Assembly: GCA_900470965.1 (NCBI GenBank)
Contig: UCCS01000018.1
Coordinates: 36,729 to 100,728 of the forward strand
Length of the DNA stretch: 64,000 bases
Direction of reading: 5' to 3'
From: Hyphomicrobiales bacterium
Lineage (GTDB): Bacteria > Pseudomonadota > Alphaproteobacteria > Rhizobiales > Rhizobiaceae
Shown: piece after piece, positions 54,580 through 63,532 of the stretch
Position numbering within the stretch: the first letter of the stretch is position 1
How the letters are laid out: the number at the start of each line of letters is the position of its first letter
Made by a program: the position numbers and the translations under genes
The notes under the pieces: model-generated
What the model was told of the DNA's origin: nothing
Database searches by the model: none
What the model saw: the letters and a program-made list of their open reading frames with translations, nothing else

Positions 54580-55281
54580 CTATCCTGCCCGAGCGGCATT
54601 ACGCGCACGCATGTGCTCGAGGATGTGCCGGCCGGAGCCCTCAACATGGCGTGCAATGAGTTCGGCTGCCTCGTTCGCATGTCCCGCTTTTACATGCGCG
54701 ATGAGCTCGCGATGCTCGCTAAGGATTGCGGCACGCCGGGCGAGCGTGAAGTCGAAACGCCGACTTACGGCTCGAAGCACTTCGCGATGCTTCCACCAAA
54801 GCTCGGCGGCATGGCGGTTGTAGTGCTTCTGGTACATTACCGTGTGAAAGGCGGTGTCCAGTTCGCTGTGTCTGAACGGGTCGGCGAAATTGTTCTCTTC
54901 AATCAGGCCTTGGATGCGTTCGAGTTCAGCAATGTCCTCGACGGTGGCCATATTCACGAACCATTTCGTCAGTGCCGGCTCGATCAAGACCCCGATCTCA
55001 TAGATGTCCCTAACGAAATCCTGATCTATGGGCCGGACACGCGCTCCGCGGTTGGGGACGAAGGTGACAAAGCCCTCCCCGCGCAACAGTTGCAGGGCCT
55101 CGCGCACGGGGTTGGTCGAGGTGCCGTGGCGCCGGGCGAGATCGGTGACAACAAGCCGCTCGTTGGCAGCGAGCCGCCCTTCGATGATGTCATCCCTGAT
55201 CAGTTGATAAAGCGAGGCGCCCTCACTGGAGGCCCCGATAGCGTCGATGCCTTCGGGTGGCTGTGCTTTAAAATCGCTCAT
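54580..55281 (-). CDS. GntR-family regulator, FadR/FCD subfamily
   Basis: About 233 residues. Winged helix: SLYQLIRDDIIEGRLAANER, then TSTNPVREALQLLRGEGFVT; the all-helical FCD effector domain follows (DIYEIGVLIEPALTKWFV, ELDTAFHTVMYQKHYNRHA, SEHRELIAHVKAG), with metal-binding His positions typical of sugar-acid sensors. ATG 55281 is used; a TTG at 55290 with GGGGA upstream is an alternative, and the frame continues upstream over the promoter. It heads the minus-strand enolase operon and is divergent from the transporter operon, so it probably controls both. Confidence 0.87.
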   Translation of the reverse strand: MSDFKAQPPEGIDAIGASSEGASLYQLIRDDIIEGRLAANERLVVTDLARRHGTSTNPVREALQLLRGEGFVTFVPNRGARVRPIDQDFVRDIYEIGVLIEPALTKWFVNMATVEDIAELERIQGLIEENNFADPFRHSELDTAFHTVMYQKHYNRHAAELWWKHREVLRAVSRRFDFTLARRAAILSEHRELIAHVKAGHANEAAELIARHVEGSGRHILEHMRARNAARAG

Positions 55282-55492
55282 TTCGGCCAAGATTGTCCCC
55301 AATGAATACACACATTGTTCGGATATCACGTGAAGCTTCTCCAAACAATGTACGATTTCTCTGATTGACAGGCAATCTACGATCTGAAAACGTATGATCA
55401 GGTCGAAGGGATACATTAGGGGAAATCCCGCGGCCGGAGAGCAAAGACCGCTCGATGCAGAGCGGCATGGGAGAAAACCTGGGAGGTTACCT
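55282..55492. promoter_or_regulatory. Divergent promoter region of the sugar-acid regulon
   Basis: Between the GntR and transporter operons. ACATTGTT (55312-55319) pairs with AACAATGT (55344-55351) across 24 bases, and GATTG-ACAGG-CAATC (55363-55377) is a compact 5-bp inverted repeat overlapping TTGACA (55365-55370). These are candidate operator and promoter elements. No well-spaced -10 for TTGACA is visible (TATGAT at 55393 is 22 bases away). Confidence 0.45.
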
Positions 55493-56971
55493 ATGACGAG
55501 GATTTCACTCGGCCGTGCCATCCTGTGCGGCACTGTCTCGACTGCTTTGATGGTATCGTTGATGTCCGTGTCTGCGATGGGTGCGCCGGTCGACCTGAGC
55601 AAGTGGTCGCCGGAATACGTTCGCTCCATCGCCGGCACACAAGATTTTGACACGGCCGGCGATTGCGCCAAGGTCACTCCGCTCGACTATAAGGGGCGGC
55701 TGACTTTCTGGTATCAGGGCGTCTTCGAGGGCGACCCCGACCTCCTGCGCCAGTATTACAAGGACTTCTTCGAGACCTTCCGCAAAACCTATCCGAACAT
55801 CCAGCTCGAGGAACAAGCCCTCACCTATAACGACCTGCTGGACAAGTTCCGGACCGCACTCCTTGGCAATGCAGCGCCCATGGCGGTCCGCCTGCAAATC
55901 CTTGGTGGCACCGAGTTCGCCGCAAAGGGCTATTTGCAGCCGCTCAAACCCGAAGATGTCGGGTATTCGACCGAGGATTTCTGGCCCGGCGCAATGAAGG
56001 CTGTAACCTGGGACGGGGTGACCTACGGCATTCCAACCAACAACGAGACGATGGCGTTCATCTGGAACGCCGACATCTTCAAGCGTGCAGGCCTCGATCC
56101 GGACAAGGCTCCGGCAACCTGGGACGACGTCGTCAAAGATTCCAAGCAGATCCACGACAGGCTCGGCATTGCCGGTTACGGCCTCGTGGCGCGCAAGAAT
56201 GCGGGCAATACGCCGTACCGTTTCATGCCGCAACTGTGGGCCTATGGCGGCGGCGTCTTCGACGAAGCTACCGCCAACCCAACCTATAAAGAGGTCGAGC
56301 TCAATAGCCCGCAGAGCAAGGCGGCATTGCAAGCCTCCTACGATATGTATGTTCGCGACAAATCGGTTCCGGTTTCGGCACTCACCAACCAGCAGGCGGA
56401 CAACCAGCCCCTCTTCCTCGCTGGCCAGCTCGGCATGATGATCTCGCACCCGTCCGACTACAACGTCATGCTCGACCTGCAGAAGAAGACGACGGGCAGC
56501 GACAAGGACAAAGCGCAGACCGTCATCGACAACATGCGCTACGGCCTGATTCCGACCGGCCCCGACGGCAAGCGTGCCGTCGTGTTTGGCGGCTCCAACA
56601 TTCACATCCTGAAGCCCGAATATGTCGAGGGCGGCAAGGTAGACGAGCCGGCTGCAAAGGCTATCATCTGCATGTGGACGAGCCCCGAATGGTCGCTGAA
56701 GATGGCCTATGCCGGCTCGAACCCGGGAAACCTTAACGGCTTCAAGACCAAATGGATGAAGGAACGTCTTGATAACATCAAGTTCCTTGATGTCACGACC
56801 TCGATGCTGCCATACGGCATCCCCTTCCCGGCGCTGCCACAGTCTCCCGAGATCATGAATATTATCGTCCCGGACATGCTGCAGAATGCCCTGACCGGAG
56901 CCATGACCGTCGACCAAGCAGCAGACGACGCAGCCAAGAAGGTAAAAGACCTGACGGACGGCGGACTCTAG
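55493..56971 (+). CDS. Family-1 extracellular solute-binding protein of the sugar-acid importer
   Basis: A 492-residue receptor, longer than usual for CUT1. Signal peptide MTRISLGRAILCGTVSTALM with cleavage near SAMGA. The mature start is PVDLSKWSPEYVRSIAGTQD; family elements are KGRLTFWYQGVFEG, FRKTYPNIQLEEQALTYNDL, TYGIPTNNETMAFIWNADIF and PQLWAYGGGVFDEATANPTY. ATG 55493 has GGGAGG upstream. A hairpin (56990-57016) follows the stop. The ligand is presumably the acid sugar processed by the adjacent dehydratases. Confidence 0.9.
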   Translation: MTRISLGRAILCGTVSTALMVSLMSVSAMGAPVDLSKWSPEYVRSIAGTQDFDTAGDCAKVTPLDYKGRLTFWYQGVFEGDPDLLRQYYKDFFETFRKTYPNIQLEEQALTYNDLLDKFRTALLGNAAPMAVRLQILGGTEFAAKGYLQPLKPEDVGYSTEDFWPGAMKAVTWDGVTYGIPTNNETMAFIWNADIFKRAGLDPDKAPATWDDVVKDSKQIHDRLGIAGYGLVARKNAGNTPYRFMPQLWAYGGGVFDEATANPTYKEVELNSPQSKAALQASYDMYVRDKSVPVSALTNQQADNQPLFLAGQLGMMISHPSDYNVMLDLQKKTTGSDKDKAQTVIDNMRYGLIPTGPDGKRAVVFGGSNIHILKPEYVEGGKVDEPAAKAIICMWTSPEWSLKMAYAGSNPGNLNGFKTKWMKERLDNIKFLDVTTSMLPYGIPFPALPQSPEIMNIIVPDMLQNALTGAMTVDQAADDAAKKVKDLTDGGL

Positions 56972-56989
56972 TCCAGGCCTGCCGATCTG

Positions 56990-57016
56990 ACCGGCTGCGC
57001 CTCGATTGCAGCCGGT
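56990..57016 (+). terminator. Hairpin after the binding-protein gene
   Basis: ACCGGCTGC and GCAGCCGGT form a 9-bp stem with a 9-base loop, followed by TTCTT. It is a likely partial terminator or stabiliser that favours receptor expression over the downstream permeases. Confidence 0.55.
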
Positions 57017-57044
57017 TTCTTCCGAAGAATAAGGGCAGGGCACA

Positions 57045-58004
57045 GTGACGATCTTGACTGGCAAGGCCGAGGTTCGCCGAAGACTGCACACCGATAGGTC
57101 CGGCGTGCTGCGAAAGATTTGGGAGCATCGCGCTGACTACGCGTATGTGCTTCCTGCGATCGCCGTAATGCTCATCGTCATAGCCTACCCTATCTACTAC
57201 ACGATCGAGCTGTCGTTCTTTAATACACCACCTGGCCTTCAGCTCCGGGACAAGATTTTCGTCGGCTTCGACAACTACATTGCCATCCTCACAAGTCCGG
57301 TGTTCTGGACGGTCACCTCGAACACTCTTATCTGGACACTGGCATCCACTTTTATCTCATTTGCCCTGGGATTTGCCTGTGCCTTGGCGCTCCATCGCGA
57401 CTTTATCGGCCGCGGCATCCTGCGGGCCATCCTGATCATTCCCTGGGTCATCAGCGCGGTCGCTGCGTCCTATATCTGGAAGTGGATCTACCATTCGGAC
57501 TTTGGGATCATTGGCGCGGTGCTGGTCGGCCTCGGGTTGGCCGACCGGCCGCCGAATTTCATCGACAGCGTCAGCACGGTGCTGCCCTCGCTGATCGTCG
57601 TGAATATCTGGCGAGAGTTTCCGTTTGCTATGATCATGATGATGGCTGGGCTGCAGACGGTTCCCGATCAGTTGCTGCGCGCAGCAAAGGTCGACGGAGC
57701 CAATGCATGGCAGCGGTTCTGGCACGTCACCTTTCCGCACTTGAGAAACGTCTCGACGGTGACGATCCTTCTGCTGGCAGTGGCGAACTTCAATTCTTTC
57801 ATCATCCCCTGGATAATGACCGGCGGTGGGCCGTCAAACGCATCGCATATCTGGATCACCCATATTTATGAGCTCGCCTTCGGCCGCCAGCGCTGGGGGG
57901 TGGCATCGGCCTATTCGGTGCTGCTGTTCCTGATCCTGATGTCGCTCGGCTACTTCTACGTCCGTGCGTTGAGCGGCAATGAACGGAAGGATGGAAACGA
58001 ATGA
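57045..58004 (+). CDS. CUT1 ABC transporter permease (MalF type)
   Basis: A 319-residue permease. The first helix is YAYVLPAIAVMLIVIAYPIY, and the EAA loop is LLRAAKVDGANAWQRFWHVT. GTG 57045 is the most upstream plausible start. The stop overlaps the next permease (ATGA). N-terminal 30 residues are basic and cytoplasmic. Confidence 0.91.
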   Translation: MTILTGKAEVRRRLHTDRSGVLRKIWEHRADYAYVLPAIAVMLIVIAYPIYYTIELSFFNTPPGLQLRDKIFVGFDNYIAILTSPVFWTVTSNTLIWTLASTFISFALGFACALALHRDFIGRGILRAILIIPWVISAVAASYIWKWIYHSDFGIIGAVLVGLGLADRPPNFIDSVSTVLPSLIVVNIWREFPFAMIMMMAGLQTVPDQLLRAAKVDGANAWQRFWHVTFPHLRNVSTVTILLLAVANFNSFIIPWIMTGGGPSNASHIWITHIYELAFGRQRWGVASAYSVLLFLILMSLGYFYVRALSGNERKDGNE

Positions 58005-58891
58005 GCGCGATTGCCGAGACTGCTCGTCGAAGCCAGGCGCGTCGCCGTACCCGCATCGATGGATGGCGGTGGGGCGGACGCATCTTCCTCGTGTTCATGC
58101 TGCTTTACACTGCATTACCGATGATCTGGATGCTGATCACCTCGATCAAGTCCGGCTTCGCGGCCATGCAATTCCCGCCGCAATGGTGGCCGGACCAACC
58201 CACCCTTGCCAGCTACCAGAAGCTGCTCGATCCGCAAAACAGCGTCGGCCGGGACTTCCTGCGCTTCTTCTGGAACAGCCTTTTCGTCTCCACCGCCACG
58301 ACCATCCTTTCGGTGATCGTGGCAGTTCCTGCGGCCTACGCGTTTTCGCGCTTCACCTTCCCGGGCCGGAACTTTCTGTTCTTCGCCGTCCTGCTTCGCA
58401 ACATGTTCCCGGCAGTGATTTTTCTCGTGCCGCTCTTCATCCTGATGCGCGCGATCGGGCTGGTGAACACGCATGGGTCGCTCATCCTCACCTACCTCAC
58501 ATTCGGCCTGCCGCTGGCAATCTGGCTGCTCAAGGGCTTCTACGACAACATCCCTGTGCAACTCGAGCAGGCCGCACGCATCGACGGGGCAACGCGGTTC
58601 CAGGCCTTTGTCCTCATCGTGATGCCGCTCTCGGCGCCAGGAATCATCGCCACGGCGATCTATTCCTTCATCGGCGCGTGGAACGAGTACATCTACGCCT
58701 ACACCTTCCTCTCCAAGAACGAGCAGTTGACACTGCCGGTCGGCATCCAGCGCTTCTTCTCGGAGAATACAACGGACTTTCCGGGCCTGATGGCGGCGAG
58801 CTTCATGATGAGCGTGCCCGTCGTGGTTCTGTTCCTTGTCCTGCAGCGATACTTCGTACGCGCCCTCACGGAAGGCGCAGTCAAGCACTAA
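58001..58891 (+). CDS. CUT1 ABC transporter permease (MalG type)
   Basis: A 296-residue permease. It has IFLVFMLLYTALPMIWMLIT as the first helix, EAA loop LEQAARIDGATRFQAFVLIV, SFIGAWNEYIYAYTFLS and the terminal LQRYFVRALTEGAVKH typical of MalG-like proteins. Coupled to the preceding permease; the ATPase gene follows after 11 bases. Confidence 0.92.
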   Translation: MSAIAETARRSQARRRTRIDGWRWGGRIFLVFMLLYTALPMIWMLITSIKSGFAAMQFPPQWWPDQPTLASYQKLLDPQNSVGRDFLRFFWNSLFVSTATTILSVIVAVPAAYAFSRFTFPGRNFLFFAVLLRNMFPAVIFLVPLFILMRAIGLVNTHGSLILTYLTFGLPLAIWLLKGFYDNIPVQLEQAARIDGATRFQAFVLIVMPLSAPGIIATAIYSFIGAWNEYIYAYTFLSKNEQLTLPVGIQRFFSENTTDFPGLMAASFMMSVPVVVLFLVLQRYFVRALTEGAVKH

Positions 58892-58902
58892 GGGAGTTGC
58901 CG

Positions 58903-60000
58903 GTGGCCCATGTGGTCCTCAAAGATCTGGTCAAGACCTATGGCAGCTTCAAAGCTGTCAACGACGTTTCGCTGACGGTCAACGACGGCGAATTCGTTGC
59001 GCTCGTCGGCCCCTCAGGCTGCGGCAAGACAACCACACTCAATCTTGTGGCGGGGCTCATCCCCATCACATCTGGCGACATCGTCATCGGCGACAGGGTG
59101 GTCAACGACCTCGACCCCAAGGACCGCGACATCGCAATGGTGTTCCAGAACTACGCGCTCTATCCGCAGAAATCGGTCTACAAAAATCTGGCGTTCCCGC
59201 TGCAGATGCGCAAACTGCCAAGGGACGAGATCGACAAGAAGGTCAAGGAAGCAGCGCGCGTGCTCGACATGACGCAGCTGCTCGAGCGCAAGCCGCGCGA
59301 ACTTTCGGGCGGCCAACAGCAGCGCGTGGCGCTGGGCCGTGCCCTCGTTCGCGATCCGGCGGTATTCCTGATGGATGAACCACTCTCCAACCTCGACGCA
59401 AAGCTGCGCGTGCAGATGCGCTCCGAGATCAAGCGTTTCCACCAGGACCTCAACGCGACGATCATCTACGTGACACACGACCAGCTCGAAGCGGTAACCA
59501 TGGCCGACAGGATGGCGGTGATGAATGGCGGCTACTTGCAGCAATACGATACACCGGCGCAGGTCTTTGCCCATCCTGTGAACATGTTCGTCGCCAGCTT
59601 CGTCGGCAGCCCGGCGATGAGCCTCGTTCCGCTGGAGGCGTCAACGGCAAACGGCAATACTGTGTTGACGAGCGCGGAGGGCTGGCGCCTCGAGCTCTCG
59701 CCACAAAACGCTCAGAAGGTCTCGAGGGCAACAACCAAGAAAGTCGTGCTCGGGGCACGTCACTCGACGATCAGGCTGCATAAGAGTGCGATACCTGGAA
59801 GCGTCCCTGCCAAGGCCTACACGGTGGAGCCGACCGGAGACGTCACTTTCGTGCAGGCGTTCCTGTCTGGCGCCATCGTCAACGTCAGCGTGCCGCCGAC
59901 CATTGCCGTGGCGCCCGATGAACAAATTTGGCTCGAGTTCGATCAGGAGCGGATGCATCTTTTCGACGGCGAAACGGAAATGGCGCTCAAGGCCAACTGA
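58903..60000 (+). CDS. CUT1 ABC transporter ATP-binding protein (MalK/UgpC family)
   Basis: A 365-residue ATPase. Walker A is VGPSGCGKTTTLNLVAGL, Q-loop VFQNYALYPQKSVYKN, signature [16 protein letters not shown], Walker B LMDEPLSNLDAKLRVQMR and the switch VTHDQLEAVTMADR; the C-terminal TOBE region follows from FVASFVGSPAMSLVPLE. GTG 58903 has AGGGAG six bases upstream. The same frame is open upstream across the permease gene but is not coding there. Confidence 0.92.
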   Translation: MAHVVLKDLVKTYGSFKAVNDVSLTVNDGEFVALVGPSGCGKTTTLNLVAGLIPITSGDIVIGDRVVNDLDPKDRDIAMVFQNYALYPQKSVYKNLAFPLQMRKLPRDEIDKKVKEAARVLDMTQLLERKPRELSGGQQQRVALGRALVRDPAVFLMDEPLSNLDAKLRVQMRSEIKRFHQDLNATIIYVTHDQLEAVTMADRMAVMNGGYLQQYDTPAQVFAHPVNMFVASFVGSPAMSLVPLEASTANGNTVLTSAEGWRLELSPQNAQKVSRATTKKVVLGARHSTIRLHKSAIPGSVPAKAYTVEPTGDVTFVQAFLSGAIVNVSVPPTIAVAPDEQIWLEFDQERMHLFDGETEMALKAN

Positions 60001-60033
60001 GACCAGGCGGATGCGTGTGAAACGAGGGCGTGG

Positions 60034-61197
60034 ATGACTGCGAAGCTTAAGATCACGGCGATCAAGCCCTATCCAGTATGGGTAGGAACGCGCAATCAGA
60101 TGCTGGTCAAGGTGGAGACCGACGATGGCATCTTCGGCTGGGGCGAGAGCGGCCTGAGCGGGCGCGAGAAGGCCGTGGCCGGCGCGATCGAGCACTATCG
60201 CGAATTTCTCATCGGCCGCGACCCGATGCAGATTGGTCGGATCTGGCAAGAAGTTTATCGCAGCCAATATTTCGAAGGCGGGCGCGTTCTGCAGGCGGCG
60301 ATTTCGGCCATCGACATTGCCCTTCACGACATCAAGGGCAAGGCGCTGGGGGTGCCGGCCTACGATCTGTTGGGCGGCAAGCAGCGCGACCGCATTCCGA
60401 CCTTCGCCTCGACCGGTGACGAGGCCGAGGGCGATGCTGCCATCGAACGGGCCCGCGAACTACGCGCACAAGGGTGGCAGGCGATCCGCTTCTTCCCCAT
60501 CGGGCAAAACAGCAGGGATATCTTTGAGCCGCGGGAGTCGATCGGGCCTACCGCACGTATGCTGAACAAGGCGCGTGGAGCGCTGGACGACGACGTCGTC
60601 CTCGGCATCGACTATCATCATCGGCTGTCGGTGGCAGAGGCGGCGAGCTTCTGTAACAAGCTCGGCCGTGGCGTGCTTGATTTCCTCGAGGAGCCGATAC
60701 GAGACGAAACGCCGGAGGCTTACCAATCCCTGCGCACGATGACCGACATCCCGTTCGCCATCGGCGAGGAATTTGCCAGCAAGTGGCAATTCCTGCCCTA
60801 CGTCGAGCGTGGCATCCATCAGTTCAACCGGCTCGATGTTTGCAATGTGGGCGGGCTCACTGAAGCGATGAAGGTCGCTGGGTGGAGCGAGGCGCACTAT
60901 GTGGACCTGATGCCGCACAATCCCCTCGGCCCAGTCTGCACTGCCGCGACTATCCATCTCGCCGCCGCGGTAGCGAATTTCGCCTGGCTCGAGACAAGGG
61001 CGCCCGAAGCAAAGCTGGGGTTCGATAATTCCGACTTCTTCCCCGTGCAACCACGACTCGACGGCCCCGACTATCCGGTCAGCGATTTGCCGGGGCTCGG
61101 CGTCGAGGTCAACGAAGAGGCGATCAAGGCGGAGAGCTTTCGTTTCTGGGAAGCGCCTCACCTGAAGCGCCGCGACGGTTCAGTGACAAACTGGTAG
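60034..61197 (+). CDS. Enolase-superfamily dehydratase IV (galactonate-dehydratase-like)
   Basis: A 387-residue enzyme. Asp 193 and His 195 in GIDYHHRLS, Glu 219 in FLEEPIRDETP, Glu 245 in AIGEEFASKWQ, Asp 268 (NRLDVCNVGG) and His 295 in LMPHNPLGP match the DgoD-like catalytic set. At the second-strand position the usual Lys is replaced by Arg (IRFFP, about 152), which fits dehydration rather than racemisation. It follows the transporter ATPase by 33 bases and precedes the aldolase by 21, so uptake, dehydration and cleavage are encoded together. Confidence 0.88.
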   Translation: MTAKLKITAIKPYPVWVGTRNQMLVKVETDDGIFGWGESGLSGREKAVAGAIEHYREFLIGRDPMQIGRIWQEVYRSQYFEGGRVLQAAISAIDIALHDIKGKALGVPAYDLLGGKQRDRIPTFASTGDEAEGDAAIERARELRAQGWQAIRFFPIGQNSRDIFEPRESIGPTARMLNKARGALDDDVVLGIDYHHRLSVAEAASFCNKLGRGVLDFLEEPIRDETPEAYQSLRTMTDIPFAIGEEFASKWQFLPYVERGIHQFNRLDVCNVGGLTEAMKVAGWSEAHYVDLMPHNPLGPVCTAATIHLAAAVANFAWLETRAPEAKLGFDNSDFFPVQPRLDGPDYPVSDLPGLGVEVNEEAIKAESFRFWEAPHLKRRDGSVTNW

Positions 61198-61218
61198 TTT
61201 CATCCACCGGAGCTTAGA

Positions 61219-61965
61219 ATGACACACACGCCCGACATTACGCGACCGCCCAAAGAGTTGATCGACGCGCTGAAGGAGATCGGCGCCGCGACGGTTTCCG
61301 GCACGCTTGGCCACATGGGCTTCCGCAATCCGCACATGGTGGGTCCCGTGGCGCAGAATCACGGAAAATCGATCGTCGGGCCGGCCCTGACGCTTCAATT
61401 CCTGCCCCAGCGGCCGGACCTCTTTACCGAGGGAGAATATGCGGATCCGGAGACGCAGTTGCACCGCCATGTGCTTTATCACGCGCAGGAGGGCGATGTG
61501 GTCGTGGTCGACGCGCGCGGCGACATGAGCTCCGGCGTCTTCGGCGATATGATGTCGACGTATTTCAAAGGACGAGGCGGCGCTGGCATCGTGATCGATG
61601 GCTGCATGCGCGATCGGCCCAATGTCGAGAAGCTGGATCTACCTTTATGGCTGCGTGGCTGGACGCCCAACTATCATGTGCAGACTGGCATCTATCCCAA
61701 CGCCGTCAATGTTCCGATTGCCTGTGGCGGTGTCACGGTCATCCCCGGAGACATCATCGTCGCCGACGATGACGGGGTGGTGGTGCTTCCAGTCGCAATG
61801 GCCGCGAAGGTCATCGAAGAATCGCAAAAGCATCACGATTGGGAGGAGTTCTCACGCGTGAAGCTTATGGGGGGCGGGTCGTTGCAGCGCTACTATCCGC
61901 TCCATGACGATGCCCGCGGAGAATACGAAGAGTGGCGCAAAACAAACCGCTTGGGAACAACTTAG
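61219..61965 (+). CDS. RraA-family aldolase (HMG/CHA aldolase-like)
   Basis: A 248-residue RraA-fold protein. The metal-binding Arg-Asp pair of class II HMG/CHA aldolases is present in IVIDGCMRDRPNVEKLDLP, and the pyruvate-binding glycine region is DARGDMSSGVFGDMMS. IACGGVTVIPGDIIVADDDG is highly characteristic. RraA proper (RNase E regulator) lacks the Arg-Asp pair, so an aldolase is favoured. In this operon it would cleave the 2-keto-3-deoxy acid made by a dehydratase, releasing pyruvate. Start ATG 61219; AGCTTAGA upstream is a weak ribosome site. Confidence 0.85.
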   Translation: MTHTPDITRPPKELIDALKEIGAATVSGTLGHMGFRNPHMVGPVAQNHGKSIVGPALTLQFLPQRPDLFTEGEYADPETQLHRHVLYHAQEGDVVVVDARGDMSSGVFGDMMSTYFKGRGGAGIVIDGCMRDRPNVEKLDLPLWLRGWTPNYHVQTGIYPNAVNVPIACGGVTVIPGDIIVADDDGVVVLPVAMAAKVIEESQKHHDWEEFSRVKLMGGGSLQRYYPLHDDARGEYEEWRKTNRLGTT

Positions 61966-62324
61966 CCAATGGATTACTCAAGGCGGGGCGGCGAACTTTC
62001 TCGGGTATCGCCGACGTCTAGACAAAAAGCGCGGAGTCGAATGTCGCCATCGGCGCCCGCTTTTCGATCTGGCAGCCGGGATCCAGCCGAGGTTCGCCGA
62101 ATGTCACCTTCTATGAAGGGTTTCGGATGTCGGCAGCTTTGGGCCGAACGTTGCATGGCGACGTCTTTCGGACCTGGTCAACGTTCAGGTCGGGAGGGGC
62201 TGAAAATTTAAACTTCGGGCCACGTACCGCCACGCGTTGCCGCAATGTATCCTGCTAATTCGATCCGTCTGTCGTATTCGACGGCATGATTTCTCGTCGA
62301 GATCGGCCATCGTGGCGGGCAGTC
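61966..62324. other. Intergenic stretch, no supported gene
   Basis: A 359-base gap after the aldolase gene. One + strand frame (about 62033-62255) reads SNVAIGARFSIWQPGS then NVTFYEGFRMSAALGRTL without a start codon or known family. No terminator hairpin of note. Confidence 0.45.
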
Positions 62325-63008
62325 TCACCAGATGAATGGAATCAGGCGCCAGCGCACGCGGCGCGCATAATCGTCATAGCCATCGAGGCCCGTGCGCAGT
62401 GTTTTTTCTTCAATGCCGATCCGGATGCCGAATAAGAATGCGAGGATGGGGACCGTCACAAGCCCCCACCATGAGCCGAGCACGAGCGAGGTACCGGCGA
62501 TGTAGAAAAGCGCGCCGAAATACATCGGATGGCGGACGATGGCATAAGGGCCTGTTGTGATAACCGCCTGCCCGCGGTCCTTTTGTATTTTCACGACCGG
62601 CGCCGCGAAGCTGTTCGTGCGCATAACCCAGTAAATGAACAAAAGTCCCGCTAGAAGGAGGCCGCAGCCTGCCCACTGCACGGAAGATGGCATCGCCGAC
62701 CAGCGCCAGCGCGCCGCATCTGCTGCCATGAAACCCATTCCTCCAAATATGAGGAGCAGGACTGGAATTATAATCAGCTTGTCCGCGAGCGGCTGATCCT
62801 TTTGCAAAGGCGGCTTCAGGCGTTCTCTGAGCAGCCCGGGATCAACGCGCATCATGATTGTCCCAAAAACGATTGATAGTGCGACCATTTCACCGAGATA
62901 GAGCCACCCACCGATGTAGTCTATCGTGCCCGCGGCGCCAAAGATAATCGCACCCATGAAGCCGTACCAGACGATCGTCTGGATGATAAGATTTAGAACG
63001 AGACCCAT
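62325..63008 (-). CDS. Isoprenylcysteine carboxyl methyltransferase-family membrane protein
   Basis: A 227-residue membrane protein with about five hydrophobic helices and the ICMT/phospholipid methyltransferase signature TTGPYAIVRHPMYFGALFY, which binds S-adenosylmethionine; EEKTLRTGLDGYDDYARRVR is the conserved C-terminal motif. In bacteria such proteins methylate lipids or small molecules, and some act in resistance. The 53 bases upstream separate it from a GbsR/MarR-type regulator on the same strand, suggesting co-regulation. Substrate unknown. Confidence 0.82.
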   Translation of the reverse strand: MGLVLNLIIQTIVWYGFMGAIIFGAAGTIDYIGGWLYLGEMVALSIVFGTIMMRVDPGLLRERLKPPLQKDQPLADKLIIIPVLLLIFGGMGFMAADAARWRWSAMPSSVQWAGCGLLLAGLLFIYWVMRTNSFAAPVVKIQKDRGQAVITTGPYAIVRHPMYFGALFYIAGTSLVLGSWWGLVTVPILAFLFGIRIGIEEKTLRTGLDGYDDYARRVRWRLIPFIW

Positions 63009-63061
63009 TTCTTGCCTCTCATGTCGAAGCTATTAATTCTTCCGCCACGGGAATTCACCCT

Positions 63062-63532
63062 TCACCGCCGGCGCCGGCTACGTTTCCAGTGGCTCATGGC
63101 GTCATCCATGGCGCCGCGCATCACCCGATAGAATTCCGCCATCTCCTCGAGACGTGCGTTTACTTCCTTGGACGGGACGATTCCGGCCCCGGCGTTCAGC
63201 TGCTCGGCCAGTGCATCGAGCAGCCGGTTCTGTTGTCGGATCATGGCTTCGTAGTCGTCGGCCACCGCGTAAAGCGCGCGCTTGGTTCCGGGCTCGCTGT
63301 GGCGACGCGCGAGCGTATAGGTCTCCAACAAACGCGCTGCCACGCTTGCGCTGCTCTTGCTGATCCCGAGATCCTCGGTGATCTGGTCTAGGCTGACGGG
63401 ACGGGGGCAGAGAAGCAGATGACCATAAAGCCGGGCGGCGATGGGCGGCACGCCCGAAGGCACCAGCAGGCGCGCCATATCCTCCACGAAGCGCTGCTCG
63501 TCTTCATGCATTTTATTTGATATATTCGACAT
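63062..63532 (-). CDS. GbsR/MarR-type transcriptional regulator
   Basis: A 156-residue winged-helix regulator. ARLYGHLLLCPRPVSLDQIT, then EDLGISKSSASVAARLLETY, give the helix-turn-helix, with RRHSEPGTKRALYAVADDYE forming the wing. The C-terminal helix RLEEMAEFYRVMRGAMDDAM would dimerise; the tail is basic. ATG 63532 lies inside a 26-bp palindrome, implying autoregulation. It is probably the regulator of the downstream methyltransferase-like gene. Confidence 0.85.
   Translation of the reverse strand: MSNISNKMHEDEQRFVEDMARLLVPSGVPPIAARLYGHLLLCPRPVSLDQITEDLGISKSSASVAARLLETYTLARRHSEPGTKRALYAVADDYEAMIRQQNRLLDALAEQLNAGAGIVPSKEVNARLEEMAEFYRVMRGAMDDAMSHWKRSRRRR

Noticed and set aside
55365..55398. 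TTGACA with TATGAT as a sigma-70 promoter for the transporter operon
   Set aside because: The spacer is 22 bases, outside the usual 16-18, so the pair is not called as a promoter.
57979..58902. Upstream extension of the ATPase frame across the MalG-type permease
   Set aside because: It lies inside a clear permease gene; the ATPase family sequence begins at the GTG at 58903 behind a good ribosome site.
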